A stretch of DNA of 64,000 nucleotides. It comes from Cavia porcellus (taxonomy: Eukaryota; Chordata; Mammalia; Rodentia; Caviidae). Of this stretch, positions 43,916-55,575 are shown in pieces (position 1 is the stretch's first letter; the number at the start of each line of letters is the position of its first letter). Location: assembly GCF_034190915.1 (NCBI RefSeq), contig NW_026947484.1:210998657-211062656 (forward strand), read 5' to 3'. Below the pieces are notes generated by a model. The model ran no database searches, had not been told where the DNA came from, and worked only from the letters and a program-made list of their open reading frames with translations. The translations under genes were made by a program, and so were the position numbers.

Positions 43916-44038
43916 GTTCTGTCTTGCTTATAGGCCATATTTTAATCAAATATCCAAATCATCAACATATTAATTTGTTTTTTTTCTTCTTCTTCAGTTA
44001 AAACTAACACAAAGGGAAAGTCCGCATTTTTTTAAGGG

Positions 44039-44150
44039 AGATGGGGAAAGGGGGGAGGGGGAGGAAGGCAGGAAGAAAGAAAGGAGGAGGAGGAATGAAG
44101 GCAGGGTAGGAGGAGGGAAGGAAAGAGAAAGAGAAAAAGAAAAAGAAAGA
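44039..44150 (+). repeat. Homopurine tract
   Basis: About 110 bases almost wholly A and G (for example gggggagggggaggaaggc), directly next to the left duplication of the second HAL1. Such tracts can form triplex structures. No function is claimed. Confidence 0.9.
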
Positions 44151-44166
44151 CTAACAAGCATAGTTT
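44151..44166. repeat. Target-site duplication, left copy (HAL1-2)
   Basis: ctaacaagcatagttt matches ctaacaagtatagttt at 47,391-47,406 with one mismatch. Confidence 0.88.
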
Positions 44167-45530
44167 TTTTTTAACATGAATTTTTAAAAAAATTTTATTT
44201 AAGGAGAAAAAGAAAAAAACAGAAACAGGGTACAAGTTATACAGAATTTCAGAAAAATAAGCAGTAGGAAATCAATATTGTCACCTTAGAAATAGTTGTT
44301 CAAGTTACAAAATTAAAGCATATAAAGTGGACATTCAAACAGTGAGACTGCAATGATCCAAAAAAACTCAGTAATATGGTCATCTATCTTATACACTTAA
44401 ATACACATGCAGTTATGTCCTTTAGAGCACTTTCTTTTCCTCTCTTTTGTACATTGACAATTACACATTTCGGGTTTTATTACTCCCACAGTTCTTATTA
44501 CTTTTTTTAAAGAGAGTAAAACCAAATGTGACATGACAGAGCCATGTCAAAATGACATGACAGAGTCAGTCAAATCAAAAGGATGGACATAATACATAAT
44601 GTAAAAACAAAATACAAGGTGATCAACAATGGTTACCATAATGCCTCTTGCTATCTTAAAAAGAATTGCCTATATCATCAGTTATAATAAAATTGAACAA
44701 AACAGTAAAGAACAAAACCAATAAGACCAAAACATTGGAGACGTTACAGGACTTCAAAAGAAGATAATAGTCAACCAGCATGGGCATCATAATGAATCTT
44801 ATTGTCTTCACAATTGTTGCCTATACTCTAGAACTTGATACTATCAAGCAAAACACAATAGAGGAAAATCAGTCAAAACAAGATGGTGAGAGCAATACAG
44901 GGTTTCAAATCAAGTCAATAGGAAATCAAAGTGGGTTACTATAATATACCCTGCTATTCCCTACTTATTTTTCCCTTAATTAAAAAAATAAAAACAAAAA
45001 AGTAAATAATAAAAAAGGATATTGAGATAAAAGAGGGCATAACAACAAAACATTGCAGGTCAAGACATAACCATTTAAGCAAAATAGTGTTTCACCACAA
45101 GATGACCCCAACATTAAAGTAGTTACCATAATGTCTCTTTCCTTGAAATCTTTGAGTATAACTTCGTATACTGTAGCATCAAACATATCAAGACAATGTA
45201 AAACCATTCAAGAGAATGACAGTATTACAGGGTATTTAGAATCAACAAACAGAAAATGAACAATGGTTTCTGTAAAATCTTCTTGTCTATAAGTTTTTGT
45301 TTATATTTTCACATATAATAAAACCCAATAAGATACAACATGTTAAGACTGATGGAGACAGAAGAACAAAAGCTTGATGGGACTTCAAAACAAGATGATA
45401 TTAAATCAGCACTAGCTATTATAGCTGTTCCAACCATTTAAAGAGAAAAATATAGCTCCAAAATAGCTGTTCCTACCATCCAATCTTCTCTGCCTCATTT
45501 CTGTTGAGCTCTTTTTCTGTCATTAGTTGT
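44167..45530 (-). other. HAL1 copy 2 3' UTR
   Basis: It aligns with the L1-B 3' UTR in its distal part and with the L1-C 3' UTR in its proximal part (45,248-45,470). It is therefore the fullest version of this UTR in the window. The fragment at 1-312 is closest to this one. Confidence 0.75.
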
Positions 45531-45564
45531 CAGTTTGTCTTCTTCATCTTGCTTTCTGCTCCAT

Positions 45565-46619
45565 TCATTGTGGCCTCTCTGCCACTGTTTCTGGAATCTT
45601 GGTATTTTTCTTTCTTAGAATATCCTGCAGTATTCTTTGTAGAGTTGAATTGGTGGTTTCAAATTCCACTAGTTCCTCTTTATCCTGGAAGCACCTTGTT
45701 TTTCCATCAATTTCTAGGGACAGTTGTGCAGGATATATCAATCTTGGCTGGAGGTTATTATCTTTCAAAGCTTGAATTATTTCCCCTGCACGCTCTTCGT
45801 ATTTAATGGTTTGTGCCGAGAAGTCTGCTGTAATTCTGATGGGTTTCCCTTGTAAGTGATCTGTTTCTTGCCTCTGATGGCTTTTAATATTCTGTTCTTA
45901 TATTGGATTTCTGGAATTTTGATTATTATATGCCTGGGTGTTGTTCTGTTTGGGTTGTAGGTGGCTGGGGTCCTATATGCCTCATACATCTGAGTATCTT
46001 TACCTTTTGCTAAATTAGGGAAACTTTCCTGGATTATTTCTGTGAATAGCTTTTGTAGTTCATTTGTTTGTGTCCCTCCTTCTTCTTTTATGTTCTTAAT
46101 TCTTAAGTTATAGATCCTCTTATCATCTTCTAGCCTTTGTATTATTGCTGTTTGTTTTCTTGTTATTTTTTAAAAGTTTTTCATTTCATGCTCCCTCCTT
46201 ACAAATCTGTCCTCCAGTTCAGATAATCTATCCTTAGTTTCTTTCAAGCTGTTATGCCAGCTTTCAATAGAGTTTTTAGTTTCCTGGTAATCTCTTTGAA
46301 CCTGCTTCATGTATTCTATGTTTTCTCTATTTTCTCCATCAAACAATTCTCCCCTTTTTTTCTGTTCTTCCATTCCACCATCTGTTTTTTCTTGGGCGGT
46401 GCTTAGCATTTCTCTAACTATTCTACTTATATTTTGCTTTATTTCGTTAAATACTTCACTTTTGAACTCATGAGGCTCCAGAGATATCGCTATATGTCTA
46501 TGGGTGCCGTATCTGATTATTGCATGTTTTCTGTCCTCATTCTCCTTTGCATTTACCTTTCCTGGATGTGTTCTCAGGATGGGGACTGAGGACACTTTCT
46601 TTTTGCTCCGTCTTCCCAT
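45565..46619 (-). pseudogene. HAL1 copy 2 ORF1, broken
   Basis: An L1 ORF1p-like frame starting MGRRSKKK near 46,619. A TTA-to-TAA change near 46,170 stops it after EMKNF, within what is NFLKIT in copy 1. The frame resumes, then a 1-base loss near 45,845 shifts it within the ITYKG motif, and a further loss near 45,620 alters the C-terminus. Coiled-coil and C-terminal words match copy 1 (WHNSLKETKDRLSELE, TPRHIIIKIPEIQYKNRILKA). The first 60 or so residues are strongly different from copy 1 and about ten residues longer. Confidence 0.88.
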
Positions 46620-47366
46620 ACTTTTTGTTCCTTCCATACAAGGGTATATAGGAGGCCCAGTTTTTTTTCTTTATCAGTTACAGTTTGTTTGAATTGCACC
46701 AGCTAGGTGTTCCCACCCACTGCAGTATACTAGGGAGACACAGACCTGGGCAGCCTCTGCTGGGCCCGCCCCTCCAGGTCAACCTACTGAAGGCTTCACT
46801 GCTAGGGTGCACTGCCAGGTGCTGGGACCTGGTTTGGGGTAGCCTACTGGATCTTATCTCCTGCATCACCCAGGCCAAGTGCTGTGCACCAATCCCACTT
46901 GAGAGGGGAATATGCGACTGAAGTCGCTGCAGCATCCTGTTCCAGCTAGTCTGCCCGGTCCCACTATGTCCTTTGCTGAAGCCTTCTACTCTATGGAAGG
47001 GTCCCTGTTCCTCTCACTCACCGCAGGTTGATGCAGGACTCCCTGCCAGTCCCGCTCTCAACTCCATTCCCAATTCCCGCTCTCAGAGCTTTCGCACGCC
47101 TTTCTCCCTGCTGTGCCGATTCAGAGGTAGCAGCAGCGGCAGGAAATTCAAATCACGGCTTCCAGAGGTGCGGGTTCCAGCTTCCGAGCTGAGATTTTAT
47201 CTGTTCCTGTTATAGCACTGGGATTGCATTTCCAGTTGGTTTCCCCCAGCTTAGTTTGTTCTTGGGTTGGCAGGGTATATCTCCCCTTGCTTAGGACTCC
47301 TCACACCGTATCATTCCTGGATTCTAAGCTGGCTATCTCAGAGAGCCTCCATAGCTGCTGTTATCT

Positions 47367-47377
47367 GTCTGCCATGT
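47367..47377 (-). promoter_or_regulatory. YY1-like motif near the 5' end of HAL1 copy 2
   Basis: On the minus strand acatggcagac lies 14-24 bases into the element, the same place as acatggcggac in copy 1, with one change. Confidence 0.45.
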
Positions 47378-47390
47378 TCTCCCGGAAGCC

Positions 47391-47406
47391 CTAACAAGTA
47401 TAGTTT
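47391..47406. repeat. Target-site duplication, right copy (HAL1-2)
   Basis: ctaacaagtatagttt; pairs with 44,151-44,166. Confidence 0.88.
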
Positions 47407-50400
47407 GCCCTATTGAGATTGTTATAAACAGTTTTTTGCTGGCTTTATAAATAGAAAAACTCCCTTTACTTATTTAATAAGACTTTAAGTAACAGCAGCT
47501 TTTGTGACAGTCTTTGCATAATAGCTTTGAAAAGAGGAAATTGTTTTTGTGTTTTTGAATAGAGTTTAATTTCTAGGAATGTAATTAGAAAACCCAAGGC
47601 AACTTCCTTCACTGAAGCCTGAGAAGAGTAAAAAGCTTCTAGTCCCATTACTGCAGGACAAGCAAAGTCATAATTCATGTAATTTACAAAGCAATGATCA
47701 CCAAAAGAGTTGTCACCAAGTCCCATTGGCCCAATTCATTGATCTAATTTAGCTAATAACCACTTTGCCGTAGCCACTCCCATTTGCATGCAGAAAAAAC
47801 CAATAAGAACAACCAAAAAAAAAAGGATCGATTCATTCACCCAGGCCCCCCACAGCCCGTTGGCAGGCTCTGAGGGGTTCAGCCCGCTGCTGGAGGGGAA
47901 CTTGGAGTCAATTAGTCTACGGATCTCTGACCTATCGTCCGCAGCAGGATGAGAAACGCCAACTAGCTGCAGGAAGTTGAGATTAGAGCTCAGAATGTGC
48001 AGGCAAAGCTAAGCTATTTCTTTTTTCCCCAATTGGCTGTCTTTTATTTTGCATCTTATTTATATATTCTCTTGTAAGTGAAACATAATATGTAAAGACT
48101 GGGCCATTTCAAAGCAGGGGTCAATGCTACCTGGTGACAGATGAGAATGTTTCCCCTTTCCATCCCTTTCCCATCCCACCCTGAGTGGCCACTGACACTA
48201 GGGGCCGTCCATTCGATCTTCAGATGCACACACTCAGCAGATGTTCCCTGAATGGCGTCATCCCGGCATCCCCGTCCTGCCACTCCTGTCGCTGATGGCT
48301 TCAAGTGCGGCTTCAGCCAGCACCACGCCGGCCTTCCTGGAGCTGGGACCGGAAGACCACAGCATGGGTCCTGGCAGGAATCTCTTTCACCTTCCAGCCA
48401 GCCTAATCTCATCCTTTCCTCTTCCTTCTGTTCCTTTAAAGAGTTCCAGATCCAAGCAAAACTTTTTCTAGAGCAGAAGGGAAAATCTTGATTTACAAAC
48501 AAAATCTAAACTCTGAACCCTACCAATGATGAGCTCCAAGGCCAGGCACCTTTCCACGACAGTGACCCAGCTCAAGGTCATCGCCAGCACAGTCGAGGGG
48601 TTTCAGGAGTGGGCTCTCCCTGGGAGACCAGCTGGTGAGGTGCCCAGGGTGCCTGGCTGATCCTGGGCTGGCTGCTTGAGGACAGGGCCTTGGGCCATCT
48701 GTCTGGAACTGAAAAGCCATGTGATCACAGATCAGCCACTTTCTGTCCTGCGACCTCCAGTTGCTTGTGGGTAAGGCTGGGCCACTAAATTTCCCAGGCA
48801 CACGGCACCCTCCCACGCCCCCCCACAGTGAGCCAGGGTCGGAGGACCCAATGACCTGGGCTGTTTTTCCCCTTACTTTCTTTGTTTTTTAAATTAGCCC
48901 CTGTCCTCAAATAAAAGATCATAGCAGTAGAAACGAAAGATGATCTGAGGCCTCCGCTTTAACATTTTCTGACTCCGAGCAAAAGGTAGATTTTGCAAGA
49001 ATGTGTCTGTTTCTCTATTTGGGTGCATCCCAGCTGGCATCCACTCAAGTGTTCAAATATTTGTTGGACAGAATTGAGTCAGGTGGCTTGAAGGTCATTC
49101 CTTTGTCTCTGTTCTCCATTGCCTTTGGTCCCTTTCCTCCTCCCCTCTCTTCCAGAGGTGTCTGGGCGGCAGGACAGATGCACCTGGCCTGGCACCCAGG
49201 ATTCCTGGGCCCTGCCACCCCCAGAGGCCTGAGTGGAGCTCAGGGCAGAACCGAAGGTCAGTTTTCCCTTCCCTTTCAGCCAGCAGCAGACAAGAATGTC
49301 CTGCGAGCCCGAAGCCAGCTCGGCTTACCAGGACACACTGGGTCCTTCTGTGTCCATCCTCCCCATATTTTGGAAGCTCCAGTGGGAATGTGGCCTGAAT
49401 TTAAACACTTGGGGCCATGACCGTGAACAGTGAGCACTTTTGTAGATTCATGCGGCCTCTCCTGCCTTCCTCTCCCATGGCCTTGAATGCTCTGTTGTTC
49501 AGGGACAATCGGCTGGTTGTCCTCTGAGAGCAGGCTGATCCCGAGTCCCCCATTGTCTTTTATAAGAGCGAACAAAAGCGGTCTTCTTCATCCTGAGCAC
49601 TACGCTGATAGAAGCCTGATTAAAGCCTCTTTTGTGGTGAAATGTAATAGGTCTGCACCGGGCATTCTATTTGATTAACCCCGACCAGTCATTACATGGC
49701 ATTTTATAGGCAGTGCAGAGATGCCCGCCTGCTCCGGGCTGGGCGGAGCCCCTCTGAACTTCTGCATGACACCAGCGGGACACCCAGACCTTGTCCTCGC
49801 CAGCGGGCAGCCCTGAACTTCCTCCCGGCCTCCACCTTCCAACCTGCCCTCTGGCGCCTCCCCTTCACCCACCCGTGACAGTGACAGTCCTTTCTCAGCC
49901 AAGTGGTGCTCTGGGAGGGTGGAAAGACTGACACGGTGGCCAGGCACAGTGTTTTAGTGGCCCCTTTCCCAGAGTAGCTGCAGCCAGCAGTGAAAGGCGG
50001 GTCACAGGGATGCAGCCCACGGTGGCGTGGGGGTCTGTCTCAGCCTCAGCTCCAGCTCCCTTCTTCCCATAATCAGGCCTTGCAGGACCAGCCCTGGCCT
50101 CTTGGTAGAGGGTACAGAGACTCTGGCCTGACCCTAGGGCATCCCAGGCCATCCCCACTATCTGTTATCCTTTGCTCATGTCACCTGCCTTAGTGACAGG
50201 AGGTGATCAAGGTCAAGCGACCAACTCGGCCCATCCGCGATACCAGGCCTTTCTAAGGAGGCCCCTCTCTGATGGTGTCCTTCTGCCCCTCCAATCAGAG
50301 ACCTCAGCCAGGACCTCCCCATTGTCTTCCTGGTTTCATGGGGTTCCTTACTCCCCTGTGCCTGCCTCTCCATCCTTTCCAGACACCCCTGAGGCCCACC

Positions 50401-50609
50401 TGAGTCTAACCTGTGAGTCCACCTGCGTGGATTCCCTCTGGCTGCCCCAAGCCATGGAGAGCAGTAGGTACAGTTCCTGGGCCCCCAGTTCCTCCCTGAA
50501 GTCAACCTGGGCTTCCCTGCTGGGTGGTAGGTATAGGAAATCCAGAGGAGCAGGCTGGGGGGCAGGGAAATCTACCCTCTAGGTGAATGAATGTGATTCC
50601 TTTAAAATT
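47407..50609. other. Unique sequence, nothing recognised
   Basis: The longest repeat-free stretch of the window. Open frames of up to 148 codons (48,056-48,502 minus; 49,001-49,420 plus; 50,172-50,582 plus) lack domains and overlap one another on opposite strands. No exon is called, but this is where a conserved non-coding element would be easiest to test for. Confidence 0.4.
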
Positions 50610-50695
50610 CCACTGAGGCAGGTGGGTTGCCGCGAGTTCAAGGCTATCCTGGGCTACATAGCAAGACCTCGCTCCACCCCCAAGAAAACTCCATG
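50610..50695 (+). repeat. B1 SINE fragment
   Basis: Contains tgaggcaggtgggttgcc, gagttcaaggctatcctggg and ctacatagcaagacctcg. The head is missing. Confidence 0.75.
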
Positions 50696-50954
50696 CTAAC
50701 ACCTTGCTTTCAACTCGCACACCTTCCTTTCAGTGCATTCTCAGGCTCTGTGTGCACCTCTTCACCATGAGGAGCCCTGACTGGCAACTGCCGGTCGCCC
50801 CGGCACACTCACAGGTAACAAGCCCTTGGGGAAGCTACTAACGTAGCTATGCCAGCTTTCTTTGGTAAATATCTGCCTGGTTTCACTTTTTCTGTCATTT
50901 TACTTTTTGATGTCTCTATGTTTCAGTTGTGTCTCTTTTTAAATGAATATTACA

Positions 50955-51135
50955 GCCTATAATCCCAGTATTCTGGGAGGCTAAAGATTGCAGATTCAAG
51001 CCCAACCTGGGCAATTCAGTGATTCAGCAAGATTCAATCTCAAAATTAAACAAATAAATTTAAAAAGGAAGAGGTTGCTGGAGATAAAGGTCAGTGCAAA
51101 GGACCCGGGTTCAATTCCTAATACAAGGAGGGGGC
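50955..51135 (+). repeat. B1-dID dimeric SINE
   Basis: The B1 half (cctataatcccagtattctg) and A-rich linker are followed by an ID half with gggttcaattcctaatac. Confidence 0.78.
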
Positions 51136-51249
51136 AGTAATATCACTAGATTTTATTCTGTTATTTTATGACAATCTCTGCTTTCCATCTCATTACACTG
51201 GACAAAAGAAACATTTACTTCATTCGTAATAACAGATATACTTGGTGTT

Positions 51250-51400
51250 TATACTTTTTATTTTTTAATTTTACTTGGCATAATTTTATATTGTCATGGG
51301 TTGCACGGTGGAGGTTTAATACAGATATAGAGTGCGTGGCAGTCAGCCGATGGCATTCGGGGACAGCAAACACGGGGAGGAACTTGGTAAGGTAAGCGTC
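51250..51400 (-). repeat. Old L1 3' end, antisense
   Basis: The words ataattttatattgtcatggg and ggtttaatacagatat follow the order of the complement of an old L1 3' end. Confidence 0.4.
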
Positions 51401-51979
51401 CCTCATCTGCCTAAAGACAGGTCCTTCCAAGAGAAGCCAGCTGTCATGAGCCCTCACCAGGAAGCGCAGCCATCAGGAAGGTGAGCTGGTGTCACGGGAG
51501 AGGAGACTGGGGGTGACTCCAGCTCAGCCATGCTTAGTCACGGCATCCCTGTCCTTCCTGTCCTGCTCCACGGCATTTGCTCTGACTGTCCCTCCCCACA
51601 TGAAGACAGTTCATGCACTTTGAGGCCTCATGGGATGCTGTCACTTGCACCTGGCTTGTCCCTGTAGGCCCTGCACCCCTAGAAGGATGGTCTTTGGCAT
51701 TACTGGGAGTTGGGGTGTGGTAGGGGGTCCCCAGGATGCGTTGAAGGGGACTGTGGGACCCTGCTCCTGGCCTGTGCCTTTTCCCCTTGCAGACTTGAGC
51801 TGGGAAGCTCCACCCCAGCGCACACTCTCGCCATGTGGTGCCGCCTCCCCAGTCCCGGAAGCAAAAGATTTATCTGGCCAAGCAGAGACTGAGACCTTCA
51901 AAATGGTCAACTAAAATGAGTGTTTTTTTGGAAGCTGATAATCTTGTGGGTATTTTTTGTTTGTTTGTTTGTTTGTTTG
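51401..51979. other. Unique sequence, nothing recognised
   Basis: Overlapping open frames of about 90 codons on both strands at 51,630-51,914 have no domain. Confidence 0.4.
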
Positions 51980-52120
51980 AGAGGAGTTTCTTTTTGGAGA
52001 CAAGACCTTGGGATGTAGTTCAGGCTGGTCTTGAACCTATTGCATAGCCTGGCTGGTCTCAAATTCATGCCATTCTCCTGCCTCAGTCTCCTGAGTCCTG
52101 GAATTACAAGCATGTCACCA
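51980..52120 (-). repeat. B1 SINE, antisense
   Basis: Contains ttggagacaagaccttggg, the duplicated ggctggtcttgaacctatt block and cctgagtcctggaattac. A (GTTT)n tail complement precedes it. Confidence 0.87.
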
Positions 52121-52739
52121 TTATAGCATGTGTCCCCACACACATGGGTGTGTGTTATAGTAACAGAAAGCTGACCCTCATGCTGGTTACTGAGTATTAG
52201 TTTCCTTTCATGAGATGCCCTGTGCACACGTTGAATGAGTGCACCTCTCTTAGTTGGCCTGAAGCCTTTTTACTTCCTAGAGTCAGGTACCCAACCTTCA
52301 GAGGACGGAGCAGTCTTTCCTTTCCTGCGACACCACAACAAAATGTAAGCCACGAGGTTGGGGCTGTTACAATACTAGGACAGACATTTGAGAACCAAAT
52401 GTACCAATGAAAGGAGCAAGAACAGAGATAGCAGGTGTGGTGAGAGGCCTTTAAGGAAAACAGTTCACAACCAGGAAGCCTAATGGAAGACTTTTCCCCA
52501 AGAGCAGAAAAAGGGATGGGTTCAGAGGTCATTCAGAGCCCAGTGAGGAAGCACGACCTGAGGCTGACTGGCACCTCCGGGTAAGAGACTCAGCCAGGGG
52601 GCAAGGGCAGGGGGTTTAGGGAGGAGAAAACGAGCTTACTTTGCATGTGGTTTCATAGGGTTAAACTAGGAAGATAAAGCATGACGTCATGATCGCAAGG
52701 TTTAATGCAGTACGGAGTCGTGTTTTTCCCCTAATTTTC
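52121..52739. other. Unique sequence, nothing recognised
   Basis: A 111-codon minus-strand frame (52,197-52,532) has no family signature. Confidence 0.4.
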
Positions 52740-52925
52740 TTTATCTTTTTTTTAGATATCATAGTATATTATGTTATCTTTACAAAAGTTGCTCTCTCAA
52801 TCACATATATCAAAATAAAATGAAATACAGAACATTATAGAACTTATTAAAACAGAATATTGAATAGAGCAGTACCATTAATCAGAATAAAGCAAAACAG
52901 TAATAAAAATATTTGCCTTCAAAGA
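52740..52925 (-). repeat. Possible HAL1/L1-type 3' UTR fragment, antisense
   Basis: A T-rich start and the style of caaaataaaatgaaatacagaac followed by aaacagtaataaaaatat resemble the complement of the LINE 3' UTRs at 31 and 44 kb. The match is weak. Confidence 0.35.
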
Positions 52926-53225
52926 GATGGTAGAAGGAAATCCCCCTTACTTGCTATGGTCAGCCTCCCAGGAGATGCTCAGATTTCTGGTTCTCATTTG
53001 CTAACAGGGGGACAGGAGAAGGGGCGTAGGGGAAGTGGGATGTTTAACTCTAGGCCGTGCCCCAGTAGGTTCACTATTGCTTAGCAGGGAGGCAAGCTGG
53101 TTGCTTGGTTTCCCAGCATCTCAAGTTCCAGCATGGCGCGGATCTCAGGAGACACCGGTGGTTCTCCCCCTGGATGGGCCGTGGTCTGCCCCCCTAATTT
53201 TCACAATACATAAAGAAGAGGAGAC

Positions 53226-53290
53226 TTTGGTTGGGACTGGGACTCAGTGGTAGAGCACTTGCCTAGCATGCACAAGCAACAGCAAAGAGA
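53226..53290 (+). repeat. ID SINE fragment
   Basis: ggttgggactgggactcagtg and agagcacttgcctagcatgc show an ID head of the older, common rodent type. The B-box half is missing. Confidence 0.8.
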
Positions 53291-53379
53291 AAGAGAGTAG
53301 TAAGAAAAAATCCTACGGGGAATTGTACCAATAGATGAGATACAGTCACCACCTAATAAATGAGTTCCAGTTTTGTTAA

Positions 53380-53525
53380 GCACAATTCTTGTTTCAAAGT
53401 ATGCATTTCAGGCCGATCTTGAACTCACTATATATCCCAGGCTGGCCTCAAACTCAAGGCAATCTTCCTGCTTCAGCCGTCCAAGTGCTGGGATTGCAGG
53501 TGTGTGTCACCACACCAGATTATCC
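53380..53525 (-). repeat. B1 SINE, antisense
   Basis: Contains the duplicated aggccgatcttgaactcac and aggctggcctcaaactcaag blocks and gtgctgggattgcaggtg. Confidence 0.88.
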
Positions 53526-53603
53526 AGCCCAGTTATTAAAGGGCAGTTGCTCAATTAGTGTAGAAACTGACCTCTATGAGTGTAAAGTCTACTGAAGTTG
53601 TTG

Positions 53604-53772
53604 TAGCGGCACTGGGGATTAAACCCAAGGCCTTTGCACTGAGCTACATTCTTAGGCCCACCTCCTTTTAGTGAGACAGAGTCTCCTTAAGTCACTAAGC
53701 TGGGATCCAGCTTGCTACGCACCCCCACCAGTGTTAGAGGATTACAGGTTTATACCACCACACCCAGCTGCA
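53604..53772 (-). repeat. B1-dID dimeric SINE, antisense
   Basis: Antisense ID half (cactggggattaaacccaag), then B1 half (gagacagagtctccttaag, aggattacaggtttatacc). Confidence 0.82.
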
Positions 53773-53975
53773 TGGTTTGGTTTCTGTGTAGTACAGGGAT
53801 TGAACCCAGGGTCTCACACATGCTAAGCAAGGCTCTACCACTGAGCCCTTTTTATTTTATTTTGAGACAGAGACTTGCTAAGTTTCCCAGGCGGAGCTCC
53901 AATTTGCAATCCTCTTGCTTCAGCTTCCCGAATAGCTGGGGTTACAAATAGTGCCACTGCACTTAGCTCCTACTG
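53773..53975 (-). repeat. B1-dID dimeric SINE, antisense, adjacent copy
   Basis: Antisense ID half (acagggattgaacccagggt) followed by a T-rich linker and B1 half (gagacagagacttgctaag, gaatagctggggttac). Two dimers lie back to back in the same orientation. Confidence 0.85.
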
Positions 53976-54009
53976 GAAGTTTGAGGTGTACTTTTCTACA
54001 AGGGGTTCT

Positions 54010-54190
54010 TGAGCTGGGCATGTTGCAGACACCAGGAATCTCAGAACTCAGAAGGTTCAGGATGAAAGATCACTGTGAGTTTGAAGCCAGCCTGGGCTAC
54101 ATTGTGAATTTAAGACCAGCTTCAACTATGTAGTGAAACCCTGTCTCAAAAATAAGGTGAAATAAAATAAAATAAAATATAAAATAAAGG
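54010..54190 (+). repeat. B1 SINE with internal duplication
   Basis: The head gagctgggcatgttgcag is followed by two versions of the block (gaagccagcctgggctac and aagaccagcttcaactatg), then an (AAAAT)n tail. Confidence 0.83.
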
Positions 54191-55069
54191 ATGAGGTTCT
54201 TGGAAGCAGCTGGAGACCCAAGACCGTGAAAGGCCCCCGTGCTGGCAGGCAAGCCTGTAGAAAGTCACTGAGAGCCTGTTACAGCCCAAGCTCTCAACCT
54301 GCCTGTGGCAGCCGTGGGCCCATCTGTGTCTGCAGTCAAGTGCTTGAGGCCAGGAGCCACATGTGTGGAGCGATCAGTGTGATGTAACAGTCTCCCAAGG
54401 AGGGACATTACGCTCCACATCTCTATGACAGCAAAGCACGTGTCACAGAGCAAATGGTGTCTGTGGAATCATTTCAAAGCCACCGTGCAGCAGGATTTAG
54501 GAAGTGAGTAATTTCAACTTCACTACAGAGGTTTTACCTGGGATGAGCCAGAAAAGAGCTTGCTGCCCTCAAAAGCCCGGGACTGAGGGAAAGGGAACCC
54601 GAGTGAGACTGAGCTCAGTGAGACAAGCGAATCTGTCTGCTTTTCTTTTTATGCATCTGTAATTTACCTGCCTGTCAAAACCCACCTTGGAGCAAGCTAA
54701 GACTTCATGGCTCTCATCTTACGGGCCTTAGCACAACTGGCCTAAAGGGGGCCCTGAAATTTGTATTTGAAAATGTCTCCCACAAATGTTTGGATATGCC
54801 AAGTTTGCATGAAGTTATAATTATGTACTGAGATTCCTCAGTCTAAGGAAAGCATTTGTACACATTTTTGTTACAATGCCTTTTTTTTTTTTTTTTTTAC
54901 TGCATATAAAACATTGAGATTTGACAGTGTGGTCAGTGGTCAGTTTCGTCTACTGCCTTGGAACAAGCTGATACTGTTCCATGAGGCTTTTCAAGAATTT
55001 CCAAGGTCTGGACATAGAGAAACCCAGAGGAAATTAATTTTCTGCAATAATGAATACAATATTAGCAAC
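54191..55069. other. Unique sequence, nothing recognised
   Basis: A T run at 54,881-54,900 is the only marked feature. Confidence 0.4.
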
Positions 55070-55232
55070 ATTTTTTTTTTCCTGTCTTTTTGAGACAGAG
55101 TTTCACTATGCAGTTCAGGCTGGCTCGAACTCACTAGGTAGCCCAGGCTAGACTTGAACTCACAGTGATCCTCCTGCCTCAGCCTCTGAAGTGCTGGGGT
55201 TACAGGTGTGCACCACCACACCTGACCGTTTC
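55070..55232 (-). repeat. B1 SINE, antisense
   Basis: Contains gagacagagtttcactatg, duplicated aggctggctcgaactcacta block and ctgaagtgctggggttacag. Confidence 0.88.
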
Positions 55233-55261
55233 TAGATTCTTGAACTGGTATTGTTGTTGTT

Positions 55262-55347
55262 GTTGCTGTTTTTGTCATGTTAAGTTCAAAACGGGGGCCT
55301 CAGGAGTGCTAGATCAGTGTCTACCACTGAACTACTTCCCCAGCCCC
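55262..55347 (-). repeat. ID-like SINE, antisense, diverged
   Basis: Words cagtgtctaccactgaac and tacttccccagccccc are the complement of an ID head. Confidence 0.7.
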
Positions 55348-55469
55348 CAGATGCTTGAGACAGAATAGATGCTGGATTTGGAGACCAAGACTTGATTGGG
55401 GGAAAATCGTGGTATAAGATTATCTAAATAACCAAGGAGGATTGTTTTGGTTGTGAATAAAAAGAAGAA

Positions 55470-55575
55470 ACATTTTATTCAATGATACATGCTAATAAAC
55501 CAGCTGCTTGGGGGCATCATGAGTTCAAAGCCAGCTTAAACAGTAAAGAAAGATCTTTTCTTAAATAAACAAAGT
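55470..55575 (+). repeat. B1-like fragment, strongly diverged
   Basis: Weak words tgatacatgctaataaacc, gcatcatgagttcaaagcc and agcttaaacagtaaag follow B1 order. Confidence 0.45.

Larger units (their letters stand above)
44167..47390 (-). mobile_element. Full-length half-L1 (HAL1-type) retrotransposon, copy 2, decayed
   Basis: A 3.2-kb minus-strand element with the same layout as copy 1: 5' UTR (47,390-46,620), broken ORF1, then about 1.4 kb of 3' UTR (to 44,167) with an A-rich tail. The 5' ends of the two copies align (gggagaacatggcagacag versus cggagaacatggcggacag). A 16-bp duplication with one mismatch flanks it. There is no ORF2 sequence. Confidence 0.87.
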
